Shown: positions 45,871 to 58,915, numbered from the stretch's first letter. The stretch is 64,000 nt of DNA from Rotaria sp. Silwood1 (GCA_905250075.1 CAJNOP010000030.1:127788-191787); one strand, 5' to 3'. Numbers and translations are program-made. Notes: generated by a model not told the origin, from the sequence alone.

Positions 45871-48800
45871 TAATAATCATTCATTTTACACAATAAGCAG
45901 CTATCAAAAATATCATAAGACAAATGATTGACAGCAACAAAACATCATTCATAAGTAAATTGCCGATTTATAACATCTTCTAACTTTTCGATATTTTGAT
46001 ATGTTCGACATTTTTTCTTTGAACATTCTCATACTTCTAGATTTCTAATTCAACATTTTTTTTCCACCGTTTTTATACTATTCCTCGTCATACTTGCATA
46101 TGAATATCATCCATTCTCGACAAACAAAATATTTCCAATGTACCGACAGAAGTTCTTGGAATTATAATGTCGCTTTAAGTTTCATAACTGTTTTAGGTTA
46201 AATCTGAGAACACCAAGTAGTCACTCTTGCTATCTTCTTCGTAGAATCATTCATCATATATTGATGTGATCTTAAAAAATCTATAGCTATTGAATACTAT
46301 GCTTACTAGAGCTCTATATATTAGAAAATAAATAAGTAATATTGCGGTAACAATTAAACTGCTAATATCTGGCGTAAATGAAGAGAAAATATTCACACCC
46401 ACGCCTATACTCTAAATATGGATTATTATAGATAATTTATCGAACTTGTTCAATGATTTCATATGTAAGCTCAGAAATGGAACAAACAGATCGGTACTCA
46501 TTATTGATATTATCTCTGCTTTCACGAAAAAGCTCCGCTTATCTTGTAGCTTTTGAAAATGATAGAGCGTTAGGGCCGAATGCTGTTATAAATTCCTCGT
46601 GAATCGTCTTGAAATTTATCCCCCCAGTGATTCAAATTCAAGTATAGTATCGACTGAATTCGTTATCCATTTTTCAATTTTTCTTTTCGTTGAGATTCGA
46701 TTTTACATGAAAGAATATTATAACTGAACTCAAATTAGATTTATTTGATGTACTTTTATAAGTAAGGCATTCTACTATTTCTTGATGCAATAGACTCTTT
46801 AATTTTTATTAGTTTATGAAATTGGGTCACACATTATCAGAACTTTTAGTCAGTTCTACGTATTATTTTGAGTTTTTACATTCAAATTCATTTATCCATA
46901 TGTGAAAAGTCGATTAATATTTCGTATTTCTTTTGCTTTACGCGGATAATTGTTATAATCACAATAAAGTGTATATCGCACTCTTTCTAGAATGTTCTTG
47001 ATTCGTTTCTTGAAACACTGATATCATCGTTTCTTTATGTAATACACGTTATATCACAATATATTTTCAAATATTGGAACGTAGTGCATCATGTCTAATG
47101 AAAAACAAATATATATTTGTGATTGTGAATGAAAGATTACTAATTATATACAGTAAGAGAAAAAATTGAATAATGTATCATGAAACTTGCATGTTTATCG
47201 CATCATGTAACCTTCAAGTGCATTGTTTGTGCGATATGTAATTTCAATCGAGGGTGAATGATTCCACCGGAATGACTGGAATTCGTTTTCATATATTGAC
47301 TTAAAAGCTGTTAACGAAATTTTTTAATTTTTGATATATCTAGGATCAGTTGCAATGCAATTGATTAAAAGATCACAAACACTTATTCTGAAGGGATGAC
47401 TAATAGCTCGAGTAAATAACTAATTCTTCTATAGCATCGTATTGTTGAAACGATGAAGTAGATTCTAACAGTTCATGAACTAAAATTGAGAAAAACGAAT
47501 TATGATACAAAAGAATTTGAAGTCTAGAAAGACATTACTTGAGTTTTAACTGTGACACTAAATTGGTCAACAATAATGAAAAAGACAATACAGAATTGAG
47601 CTGTAAAGGCATTTGCTGCAGCTTGTGCAAAATCTAATATAATACTAGTAACACTGTGCAATTTAGTACTGTTTCCAGTGTATAATCAAATAAGCCTCAT
47701 AAATGCAATTCATATTGTTCTTGTTCTCGACCGCAGGTTGGTATGTCGACAAATGGATATACTTCCGACAGGCTCTCTCCATAATTCACTCTGAATGTTC
47801 ACTTCTGTATACTAATAATATTTAAAAAGCATATATTAATTAATGAAATTTAGAAATACATACATCTTGAGTCAAGAGTCTGTTTTTGAGAGGAAAACTA
47901 AGTTTAAAACTTCTCTATGTTTATCGATAAATACTAAACCTTATTTGTCTTATGCCTTATAATTAGATAACTATTTCTTTCTTTTATATTTGTAAATATT
48001 TTTAGGTTATATCAAAAGCAGTGGCAGTAACATTTTCATGACTTTTAGCAGGTCAGTTATACCCACCATTCAGAAGTTGGAAATTCAACTACAATTGAAA
48101 TAGAACTCGAGACACTCGAGAAAATTTAAAGAAATTCAACAAGTAGGGTGGTTCGAAATAATGAAACATACGACCTCAATGGAGGATTTACTAAGAGTGA
48201 CACCTACAGTCGCAATTTCAGAGCTTCGACCAATAGATGCCAGTTGGTTTTCTTGAACTTTCGGGTGTCGAATCGTTCAAGGAATTAAAGAAAATTAAGG
48301 CATTCTATAATTAAGAGCTTGGATCATGCTTATATATTCAGCTCTACCAGTGGGGTAAGAAAGATTGCCGATACATGCAATTCTGATATGGGTGCTTCAA
48401 ACGTTGAATTTCATTTGATTTTCTTGAATTTCAAATGTCTGGACAATCAGTACATCTCCTAATGAATGTCTAATTGACTTGTAAAAGAGAAAGTCGAATA
48501 AGATGGAACTTTGAGTTTTATCAGAGATCTGCTTGGTTCATTCCAACTCGTGCATGATATCGACAACACGCGACAAGACGTCATGACGCTAATTATTTCA
48601 ATATTTTGAAAAACTTGATCGAGTTTTATACATCGAAGAATCACATGTAGAAAGCAAGTGTTTGTATTGGTATTCAGAGTTTTGTCTTCACGAACCATAA
48701 ACTTGTAACTTACCATTTTCCATATGATGCTACATATTAAGAATCTAAGCTGGTACTCAAGACTATGCTAAACTTGATAACGTTCGATCATAAAGAAATC

Positions 48801-50731
48801 TTTCATCGGAAAGGAAAAAGTTATTAATGGTAAGCTGAGTAATTTTCCAGTCACTCAATAGGCTCGGTGCCATCCTAGTTTCTTATTGACAATAAATCAC
48901 GTTCACAATTAGTTGTGAACTGTTATGTGATGGATCATATGAAAAGATCGTTTAAATGGATTGGTGTTTCTATTCCACAGATTCTTTCATGTGTGATCGC
49001 TTTGCTTTCCGTGCGACAGCATGATAAACTAAATTGATCGACATTTGAACATACTGTAACAACTCATTCGAGTGGATTTCTTGATGAATGTCTACAGTTT
49101 TCATAGTGTGCAATCCTTTAATTTTTTTTCTGAACTTTGGAAATTTCACACATAAAAATCACATGCGCAACTTAACATTTAAGAATGATTTGATCATTCG
49201 TATTGGAGTATTGAATGCGTATGTGCTCATAGACTGTTATCTCGACATCTTCGTCGTTGCATACTCGATAAATATGTCACAAGACGTCAAATTGATATCG
49301 TTTATTAGAGAGAGATTCTGTGGGATTTATGTACTTGTATAAGGAGTGTCACAGTCATGAATGCTAAATTGTTGCTAGATTGCTAGAATAGAATTTTTGC
49401 TCAAAAAAGATCAATTGGGATGCAAATTGTTGCTTTCCTATACAAGTATGTAAAAGAATATGTGCTGTCAAGCATGTTTCTGACGAACTATTCGAGGTAT
49501 TTTTGGATTATGAGAAGTTTTTGAGAAATGCATTGTTTACACGCTACTGTTAAGTTCACTGATGAATGTATAAGTCGCAAGCAACTTATTCGTGACCACA
49601 AACTCAAATGAACGATAGTGATAATGGTCTGTAATACCCTCGACCTTATCCGAGATCCCATATTGCAATAAACAAATGAAGATAAATACAAAAAAGGCTT
49701 AAACACAGTCGTAGACGTCTAAATCCTAAAGTTTGGTATTGCTAAACGTGTCACATCATCAATGAACTCTTAAGAAGCACAAAAATGACCGTATGACAAT
49801 GAATAATTAATAATAATATGCCAATCAGTTAATATAATAGATCAAGGAAAACTATGATAAGATTATGAAGAGTCGTATGAAATGTTTGATCAACACAAAT
49901 AATGATTGAGAATAAATATAAAACATAGTCTGATATTCTTTCAAAATCTGAAACACAAAACATCTTCTAAAACTTATTCAAGGTCTTTACGTCATATCAT
50001 ATTTCATACTTATTCTCTCAACTTTACTGAGAATGAAAAAGATAAGAATATGCAGAAAGCATTGTGTTTAGTGATCATGTTCCACAATAAAATAGCTGCT
50101 CATCAAATTGATGATACAGCCTGTAAAAAGAATATGTAGTTATCTGGTATTTAGCTTTGTTGACTCGTATCTGTATTACACTTTTGAAAGTTCTTTTACT
50201 ATACAAGTACTCAGTAGTGTTTCATGCATCATTTTCTCCTTTGTATTCAAATAATTCTACTTTACCAAAAATAAATTTTCCATTATTTGAGTTCTATAGT
50301 TAGACTGTACTTTAAAAAACTTTTAAACTACTCCGTTGTCTAATATTTATTTATCTATATTTATACAAAACATTTGCGTATGCTATTTTTATTAATGTCA
50401 TGTGATGTATTCGTCCTTTAAAAGAGGAGATAAGTGCAAAAAAAACAGAAGTCACAATTACTCTCAGATTTTTGTTTCCTTATCTATCAGTACTTTTTTC
50501 TTTTTCTCAGTCATATAATTTCAATATGAGTCGACATATAGTCATGTTTTTTGACTGCGTCGATCACATTTTTCTTATCAATGTCATAAGACTGATGGGT
50601 AACACAACGATAAAGCCAACCCCAAGGGTAATAGCGTATGAAATATATTGTATTCCGCAGTTAATACATCATTCAGTTTAATAATGTATACATATCAACA
50701 CAACAAAGAGGTATTTATAAGATTTTTTTCT
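45871..50731. other. Long non-coding stretch
   Basis: About 4.9 kb without a credible gene. Short frames (48459-48716 minus, 49088-49342 plus, 49488-49706 minus, 49906-50139 plus, 50472-50681 plus) have no domain. A lone C-rich telomere-like word (CACACCCACGCC) is at about 46395. Nothing else seen. Confidence 0.4.
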
Positions 50732-51708
50732 ATGGAAAACGTCAGAAGAGAATCCAAGAGAAAAAAATGTAATTTTTTACCTGCAAACTAGCCTGGAAGT
50801 TGAACCAATCGACAGATTCATCTTTGAAACATGTGGATCTTACAGAACGTATTTATATTTATTTTTAACAGGATATTTCAAAAGTATTCGCTTTTCTGCG
50901 AGCTCAACTTCAAGCTAAAGAAAAAGAATTACTGGAATTACAACGAGTTGACCCATGTTTATTAGCACCTGACTCTAATCAAATTGACATGCTGGTTGAT
51001 GCAATTGTTTCTCTTCAGTTGTCAACTCACGAAGGATCATTTGTTTTTGCATCGACTTTTATTTCCAATGACACACCACCTTGTACAAGCGTTTGTTCAA
51101 CTGGTTTGAACTCAATCAAAACTCTTCCATCTTCAGTTTGGCTTTCACCATCGAATTCTGTGAAACAAAAAAATGAACAACATTCATTTATGCTCAGCCA
51201 TCTTTTATCATTACCTATTACTGCTTATCTAGCATCATCGTTTCCATTATTTGAAACAACAGCTAAAACGCAAAATCGATCATTAAATCATGTTCCTATG
51301 GTTAATCATTTGCTCTTTATGCCTATTGATACTTTCAAAGCATCTTCTAAAATTCCTTTGCCGACTAAAATAAAAAATAATAAAAATATGTACGTATATT
51401 CAATAATTTTTTCTAATGAGTTTTGTTTCTGGGATGCTTACATAGCCAAGATTAATACATTGAAATGATATTTCGTGCTAAAATTGAATGTATCTTCTCG
51501 TATTATTCATATTTAGTATCATAATCTAACATTGTAGAATCATAAATATCCAGTATTTGATTTTGTTTTCAGACAAAACAATGAATCATCAACAATAGAT
51601 AAAACGAAGAGTATTTTGAATAGCGAAGTGATTTTTTCAAAAGAATATTGGCTTCAAAACAACCAAAATGCATCGTCTGCAGCAGATGAAATATCTTGTC
51701 ATACTTGA
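50732..51708 (+). CDS. Unknown coiled-coil / Ser-Thr-rich protein, three exons
   Basis: The core is firm: exon 50872-51389 (acceptor TTTTTAACAG before it) reads DISKVFAFLRAQLQAKEKEL and onward, and joins across a 183-nt intron to exon 51573-51708, ending in SSAADEISCHT and TGA. A nine-base first exon, ATG GAA AAC at 50732-50740, would join in phase at GTCAGA and give MENDISKVF..., 220 residues in all. This microexon start is a guess, and a more distant 5' exon is possible. The N-terminus is a short amphipathic coiled coil, followed by a Ser/Thr-rich, low-complexity middle. There is no signal peptide or known domain. AATAAA occurs at about 51772. Function unknown. Confidence 0.5.
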
Positions 51709-54179
51709 TACAATGAAAACGTCTTCAACTTCGAAAAATGCTCTTCAATAATTCAATGAATCGAGTTGATAAATAAAAACTATGTCATCGTTGAACTTTT
51801 ATGGATTTGCCTTCCGTCATAAATATAACTATGTTCTCTGTTAGTTAAAAAAATGATTAAAAATGTAAAGCATTATTTTTCTGTATATTATTCTTTGTTT
51901 TTATTTCGAATATTTAAACATAAAAATATTGATTGCATTAAAATATTATTTGTATTTCGTAAGAAAGTTTTCGTGCTTTTCACAAAGATCGATATATATT
52001 TAAGAAGTTTCTGAAAAAAAAAGATATCAGCAAACAGTAGTAAGAAAATTGTTTAATTCTATCGTAATCAAAATGTTTTCTTTTATTAGATAACTATTCA
52101 TTCATGTTTTGAATCAAGATTATATAAACCATATTACTCCTTATGAAATTATAATTATTTTTAGAAAAATTCATGTTAAAGCTTAAAAAGAAAATCAGTA
52201 AACTCTGATTTAGTTCATCTGAACTGAATTATTAAAAATACATCGAAACAATTGTAAGCTCTAATCCTTATGCACTATGCACATACGTAAGACATTTAAT
52301 CTGCTCTTGTTACAGCAGAAGCGAAGATGAATACAATTGACAAAGTTTATTAGTCGCCTACCAGTATTACAACTTTATCAAATGTTCGATTTCGAAAAAC
52401 TAGATTTTTTCGCTTTATTTTATTTACAAACGAATCATAAAATCTTTATATTTTCTGATCAAAACTTCTGACATGCATATATTCCAAAACAAGTTTTCTT
52501 GATCGAATTATCAATTATTCAATTTTATGCTTTAAATTTATTATTAAATAAAATGGTTATATGATATTTCAGATTTGTTGTTTCATATGCAAGAGTTATT
52601 AAATCAATATACTCTGACAAGAGTATTAGTTCTTTTCCCTTGAGCTATCAATCTTATTTTACAATGACAACAACTAATAAAGCTCATAGCAGTTGAATTA
52701 ACACTAATTATTTTTATTTCTATTGATGTGCTATAAGCCGTGATCATAGGATTTTTTCAAATGAACTCTTGTCTAACGTAAAAATTACGACTAGAGATAT
52801 GTGGGACCAACTTGTAGCTCCAACTTCAGTCTTGAATTATGGGAAAGAGAACTTGCACAGACCGAGATCGAGATTAAGAGACAAAATGTGTTCTAAGCGG
52901 AACAAATGATTATAGTTAAACATTCTATGGTTTTATGTAAATTATCTTATAAGTCACATCAATGAGAACATTATTTAAGAGAGATGACACAAAAGAGTTA
53001 TACTCATCGAGTACAAAAATGAAAAAAAAAAGCATTAAAAAATATTTTAAAACTTGATACGAAAAATAATGTGGTTTAATCCTTTGGTTAATAACGACGC
53101 AAATATGCATCACAGGCTTTATCATTGCGTGAAACTCATGCAATCGCTCATAATGCATGTCTTTTTTTGCTACACATTCCCATTAAAGCAAATGTCAGGC
53201 AGTAGAAGCTTTTATATCATCATTTTGCTATAGAACACGCTGGGGCCAAACCATAAACAGTTGTAACAACTTTTCTCAAAAATTGTTTTTCCTTTCTTAT
53301 GTATATCGATAATCAAAAAGGTTAAGAAACTTTACACATCTTATATGATTAAAGTAACTGGTTTTGGTGTTTTCTGAATGGACGTGAATATGCTCAAACG
53401 GAAACTGCACTAAGGATGTCCAAGCGAGTTTTCAAAAATTCTTATCTGCTTGGATATTCTTTAAAACATGACTCAGAATAATTCATAGTGCATGATTGTT
53501 ATTTTTCTTAATCCTATTATTTATAAATACGAGGAGCTGTATACTGGAGTTTAATGCATACTAAGAAAAAGCTCTTATGTACTGTATGATTTTCAATATG
53601 AAAAGATCAACAAGTCATGATTTTAACTTTGTTCACTTTCTTTGTAAGTTAAAAGCTCGAAAATTTACCTTTCTTTCAATCGTAAAACGATATGATACCG
53701 ACGATTATAGATGAATCATAAAAGATGTTCTAAAAGTTCCGAAACAATTTTAAAACTCACTCCTCTTATATTCAATGGAAGGCAAAATTTTTTTGTAATT
53801 TTCTCAGATTATATTACCTAATACGATAGTAAAATGCTATGCATTATATATGTTTCCGACAATATTGAATTATTGCATTAAGAAAGAAAGACTATTATAT
53901 TGATTGAAAAAAAAATTGTATCAGCTTCATACTATTGATATCTTTCCTACAGAAAGTCTTCTCAAGAAAAAATATCAATTACTAAAATATGAAATCAAGC
54001 GAAAGAAAAAAAAACATGATATAGCAAAACAGAATCTCAAAATAAATGGAAAGAAAGTTCATTTATTTAAAATAAATAAATGATTAACCAGAAAAAAAAT
54101 GGAGAACATCATCTTTAATATCAATAGGAAAAAAATCTCTAACTCGAAGAAAGAATAAAAAAAGATTATTAATGTAATG
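51709..54179. other. Non-coding stretch
   Basis: AT-rich, no credible frames. Nothing recognised. Confidence 0.4.
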
Positions 54180-55335
54180 GTTGTTCACTATCAGTACTAT
54201 TTGATGGTGGTGCTTGTAAATCATTAAAATGAACAAAACGATTGATCAATTTTTGGATGTTGTTGTCGGTGGTAAACCTGTTGATGTTGAACTTGATGGA
54301 TCATTATTGATATCTAATTTTTTACCAGTTAAAAATTCATATAAGATTGGACTTAATTTACCAAATTTTTGAATCTACGAAAAAAAAAAATAAGAATTTT
54401 TGTAGAATAATGATATCTTACTGAAAAGTCAGATCCGTTCCTTTTTATACATAACCATTTATTTCAATATCGATATCTTTAAGTTTTCTATTACGTCGTT
54501 TAGTAACATCAAGTATATCTTGACCAATCTTATCAAAAGGTAAATGACAGAGAAAAAGAAAGGAAGATTATTGATTTATTTCGTTTAGTCTTGATGAAAA
54601 ACGTGAAAGAGGATAACGACGAAAATGTAAGCGATATAAATGAAAAGAACGAAGTAAGAATTCGTAAAGGAAAATGTCGAAATAATTCATCTATTCTTGT
54701 GATACACAATGAATACTATTTTTGTTTCGTTTACAAAAAATCAACAGAGAACAATTGACTAAAACAACATCTTAATAAAACTTCACATTGTTATCATTTT
54801 TTAATTAATTCTTTAGTAGACTTTTTCCTTTTAATTCATACAAATAAATACCAACAACCATTATTAAACTAAATATTAACATAATATCGAACCATGTTAC
54901 ATACAGTGAATCAATTTGAGATGTTCCACTTGAGTTATTTTTATTAAATGATAAAAGTATTTCCTATTCTTCATTTGAATATAATGAATTATTTCTCATT
55001 AGATTTCCATTAATTACATTTAATAATATCAATATTATAGCGAAGACAATCATCTAATAAAATTAAATTACGGATGATATCAATCCATCATTTAGTCAAT
55101 TCATTTTATTATAAAAAGAAAAGTTAAAAATAGATTCTCTAATGAAATGATCATCAAACACGAATAGGGGTGTGACAATTCCATATCAGTTCAGAGAGCG
55201 AGAACTGGCATAACAAATCAAGCTTATCTGAAAGGAGCTGATCACTAGATCTTTACCACAGTTCATGAGTTGGTACTGGCACACCTGCTAATTCATGTAA
55301 AGTTGATAATACAGGAAAATTAAGCATGTTTGTGT
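54180..55335 (-). pseudogene. String of decayed coding islands, unidentified membrane protein
   Basis: Several minus-strand segments read like host protein but do not connect. One is NMLNFPVLSTLHELAGVPVP (about 55335-55260). Another is a membrane stretch SLYVTWFDIMLIFSLIMVVG, then IYLYELKGKSLLKN (about 54920-54815). Others are PFDKIGQDILDVTKRRNRK (about 54545-54480) and IQKFGKLSPILYEFLTGKKL (about 54370-54310), with a T-rich splice-acceptor-like run before the last. A stop and frame shifts separate and interrupt the pieces, including one between TSKN and RFVHFNDLQAPPSNSTD near 54250. I do not recognise the family. A spliced, still functional gene with unusual introns is less likely but not excluded. 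Confidence 0.4.
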
Positions 55336-56239
55336 AACGACAACATTAGTTGATTATCACTAATCAGTTATCATTGGAACTTCGGACAAAGTAAGTGTAT
55401 GTTTGCTTTTTTTGTCGTCAAACATGCGAGAATATATGTTAAAGGAAACAAAATTAATCCAATTTTACTAGTAGAGTAGTCAACAGGTGACTTTGAGAGC
55501 TCAGCATTTCCACCAACTGAAGTCCGACGGCAAAACTCCGTCATGAGCTTCTCTATCGAATTGTGTGTGACTACTGGAGCTTTCTCGCTTCCTGGTAGAG
55601 AGGCCGACAACAATGAGTCTTCTTGCTGTCAAACTCCTGGTTACGCCACTCTATTCTAAAATTGCTGTAGGCTCTAGTGTTTGTGAGTTGACACAATATG
55701 TGTATCTATCACGATCGTGAATGATGGTATTTCATTTTTTTTTTGTTCTACGTTGTTTCCAGTGTCAGTTATTACAATTGTTCTGTTGAAAGACCTAAAG
55801 CTATTTAACAGCTTTTTTGAATATGAAACGAGCTGGAACTGGTCACCAGCTCTTTATCTCAACTCCTCACAGTTCCCTAACTTGAACTGTCTCATACTCT
55901 AAACACGAATAAAGTTTCCAAAAAAGAACAAACCATTTTTTTTTTCTTGCTTTTCACTTTAATAGAACATTCTATCTTTGAAAAAAGTTCTAAAAACGTA
56001 CTTTTAGAAAAAAAAGTATTTGATCAATTAACTGTTAAATTAATGATTAGAAATGTGTATATTTCACTCTCGGTATATTAAGAAAAAACAATAAACGTTA
56101 TAACGGCATCTGTTTTGGAATATTCTAGATGAAACAAGTACACCCGACAAAAGTATCTAAAAGAATATTAATGTTATCAATTACATTTTCAAAAGAGATC
56201 ACAGATAAGAATTTATTGTATAAAATTAATTAAAATTTA
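55336..56239. other. Non-coding stretch with a less AT-rich island
   Basis: The island 55490-55640 has balanced composition and an 80-residue minus frame. GAGCTGGAACTGGTCACCAGCTC-like sequence near 55830 can form a hairpin. Both may be pieces of an unidentified repeat. No gene recognised. Confidence 0.35.
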
Positions 56240-57042
56240 TTTTTATTCAATGCAACTTTTTTTAAATGGCGCAATTCTTCTTTTAAGCTAAATATAGTTC
56301 TCTGTTCTTTAGACATCCATATATTAAATAATTTAATAAAAAGATTTTCAATAAGTGATATATACAAATCATTATAACAAACAGATTTTATGTGTTTTTA
56401 AATACATTTATTTTCAGTTAATAGACAAATCGATTTTCATTATAGAAAAGACTGCCAATTCTCGCAATTGTAAATTAAGGTGAGTTTTTTTTTTGTAAAC
56501 AGACAATTCTAATACCTGAGAAATATTCTCAAATTCGACTGGATTAGTGGAACTTTGAATAGTATTAGGTATTCACAAGATCAGGAATATGGGAGAAAAA
56601 TTGAGAACATGTCGCTGGTGTAAGATACATTCTGTCTTATTCTGAATAGAAACATTTCTCAATGATCTAACGCCTATATAACATTAGGGCCATGTTTTTG
56701 TTTATCAAAATGAAAATGATGTTCAATAATAAATGAATATGATGCCTTTTTTTCTTGAAATAGGAATAATCATTTGTCTATGCATAAATGGTATAACATC
56801 ATATAGTTGATGATGAGAATTTTTTCTTGATATAAAAATGTATTTTGTGATAAAGCACAACAAAAATGAAAATGAACATTTTTATTTAAATTTTGATTTT
56901 CAACAAGTGAAATAAGACCATCCCAATAATTTTTTAATTCATAAATTTTAAGATTATCATCTAATTGATTGTTATTTTGATTAGATGAATTTATTAGTTC
57001 ACCATAAAATAAACAAAGTTTTATTAAAAAAATCTCGTTCAA
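56240..57042 (-). pseudogene. Decayed unidentified coding sequence
   Basis: A 90-residue frame (57042-56770) containing LKNYWDGLISLVENQNL, and a later stretch (about 56400-56240) containing LFNIWMSKEQRTIFSLKEEL, have natural amino-acid composition. They lie on the same strand just downstream of the calpain pseudogene. They could be further parts of that gene or of a neighbour. No domain is recognisable and intervening sequence is broken. Confidence 0.3.
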
Positions 57043-57249
57043 TTCTTAACGATATTTTAATATGTTGAAAGTCTATTATTGAGAACTATGTACAGTTAGA
57101 ATTTAAAATTCAAATTTATTTTAATTAAAGAAGAAAATAAAACTAGCCAATATTAAAGTTCAATACCATTCCATATGTTTATTAACTGGATTAAAAAGAA
57201 AAGATAAAATATAATATATATTCTTCCAGGTAAAAGATAATCATTAGTT

Positions 57250-57915
57250 TAAACTAATTTATGTTGACCACGTTGACTTATGACTGGTATTGAATAAATT
57301 CTAAAATTTCCATATGATTTTTCTTCAATATTAACAATTGCAATACAAAGACTAACTTCACTTCGTTGAATTCAAAGATCTTGACTTACTTTTCTATGAA
57401 ATGTTATATCAAGTTCAGTTACCTTTCGAATTATTAAATAATAAGCTTGCATCATTTCAATTTCAGGATAAAAATTTGATGAATCTCCAAGTTAATACCA
57501 ATCAGGTCTTATTTTACATGTATCAACACATTCAAAATATTTGACAAATGATTCAAATAGCGTCCAAAATACTCCATCTCGTCTATTTACTTTTTCTTTG
57601 AACAGTTTTCTACGTATATCTGGATTTTCATTCCATAAAGGCGAATCATCCGACCAATCATCTAAGCAAATTGAAATAAAAATAAAAGTAAAAGTTTGAA
57701 TATATCAATTCATCCATAAATTCCACCCCATAGATTTCTTAATTTAATTAATTTATGTTTTTCATCATTTGATTGTATATATAACATTTTGTAAAGAATA
57801 AGCATGAATATTAAATAAAATATTATAATTAGTACATATAGCACACAGTAAAAATCTTTGTTTATGTGCATGAAATAATTTCATCCATAAATTGTCCAAA
57901 TCAACATTTTTATCG
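57250..57915 (-). pseudogene. Calpain (cysteine protease) pseudogene fragment
   Basis: Reading the minus strand downward from 57915, the catalytic domain of a calpain appears in order. DNLWMKLFHAHKQRFLLCAI comes first, then NIHAYSLQNV (57813-57796 region, catalytic His), KLIKLRNLWG (about 57741, catalytic Asn; canonical LRNPWG), DDWSDDSPLWNENPDIRRK (about 57660), VFWTLFESFVKYFECVD and CKIRPDWY. Domain III begins with ELDITFHRKV. In-frame stops follow RPDWY (TAA) and SQDL (TGA). A short intron may lie between RNLW and DDWSD. The N-terminal half with the catalytic Cys is absent; the sequence is cut off at the foldback element that begins near 57938. Host gene remnant, not functional as a protease. 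Confidence 0.75.
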
Positions 57916-57937
57916 GAAACCGGAAAGATAAGCACAA

Positions 57938-58478
57938 GGAAAGTTGAGTACGAAAAGGAAAATTACTTGAGATATGATGATAATAGCCAGATCAAGGGAA
58001 AAACAGCTGATTTTAAGATTTCAAGACTTCAGACGACTTCACGAGACTTCGAAAGATTTCAAGAGATTTCAATAGACTTTCAAGACTTCACAGCTGAAAT
58101 TCCTTCGGCTTCCCCCTCGAGGCAGACGAATGCTGAATGTAGATGTAGAGTGAATGACTGTTAATGAAGATGAGTTGGTGTAGATGCGAGTGAGTGTGGG
58201 TGTGAATGGGATGGGTATAACTATGAGCCCGCAGAGTGCATAAGAAAGCTTGATCTTCTATTCACACCCACATATACATCCATCCATCGATTCACCTTCA
58301 CAACCACTCGGTAACCTCACCGGCTCTCACATGCCTACTCCCACCCAACCGTCCATTCCATCGGCACCCACGTGTCCATCTTTACCTGTACTCAGCTGTA
58401 CCTCCCCCTCTACACTCAGCATTCGCCTGCCCATTATCACCATGTCTAAAGTAATTTCCCTTTTCGTGCTCAACTTTC
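57938..58478. mobile_element. Foldback element with split left arm and telomere-like interior
   Basis: GGAAAGTTGAGTACGAAAAG, then AAAATTACTT (57938-57970), is answered by AAGTAATTTCCCTTTTCGTG, then CTCAACTTTC (58449-58478). A second arm segment, GGCAGACGAATGCTGAATGT (about 58121-58140), is answered by CTCAGCATTCGCCTGCC (about 58415-58431). On the left the two arm segments are about 130 bp apart, but on the right they are nearly adjacent. So the left arm holds an insertion, which includes the TTCAAGACTTC repeat. The centre is G-rich telomere-like (GTGAGTGTGGGTGTG, about 58190) followed by a long C-rich part (58262-58410). It abuts the calpain fragment. Confidence 0.65.
58015..58092 (+). repeat. 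Tandem TTCAAGACTTC / ACTTCAAGAGATTTC repeat
   Basis: Seven or so irregular copies of a 9-12 bp word around GACTTCA(C/A)GA and GATTTCAAGA. They lie in the segment that splits the left arm of the foldback element. Confidence 0.7.
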
Positions 58479-58766
58479 ACGAATCCAGATAAAGTACTAA
58501 ATGAAATTGCAACGTAACTCCGACATATCACGTCTCACATTTAATATCCTTATCAGTCAACTTGCTCGTGAGTGAATATTTCAAGTGAATACTGAATTTT
58601 TTGTTGATTTAAAATATTCTGATGGTAGAAAAGAGTCACATCAAGTAGAATAATCTGACTCATAAAAAGAAAAGGATAAAGTATAAGTTAAAAAGAACTA
58701 GATTGTTTCACTTTATAATTGTCCTATATTGAATAGTAACAACATTAAAAATAAAAAATATCACAA

Positions 58767-58838
58767 GGTTCTATTCGAATTCTAACAGAGCTTACCAGCG
58801 TTAGAAATCTAACGTCCTAGCCGCTAGATTATAGATCC
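58767..58838 (-). pseudogene. tRNA pseudogene
   Basis: The 72-nt minus-strand sequence GGATCTATAATCTAGCGG...TAGAACC has the length and layout of the intact tRNA-Gln above. The acceptor stem pairs at six of seven positions, and the D-arm (ATCTAGCGGCTAGGAC) is nearly normal. The anticodon loop position would read TTTCTAA (TCT, Arg-like), but the anticodon stem TTAGA/CGCTG and the T stem do not pair. It is therefore a worn copy or a tRNA-derived fragment. The gaps 58479-58766 and 58839-58915 contain nothing else. Confidence 0.5.
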
Positions 58839-58915
58839 ATTATATTTATTTTGTTAATAGATGTAATTAAAAACAAAAAGGTCACAACAATAAATATGTC
58901 TCTTTGACATCTGTA

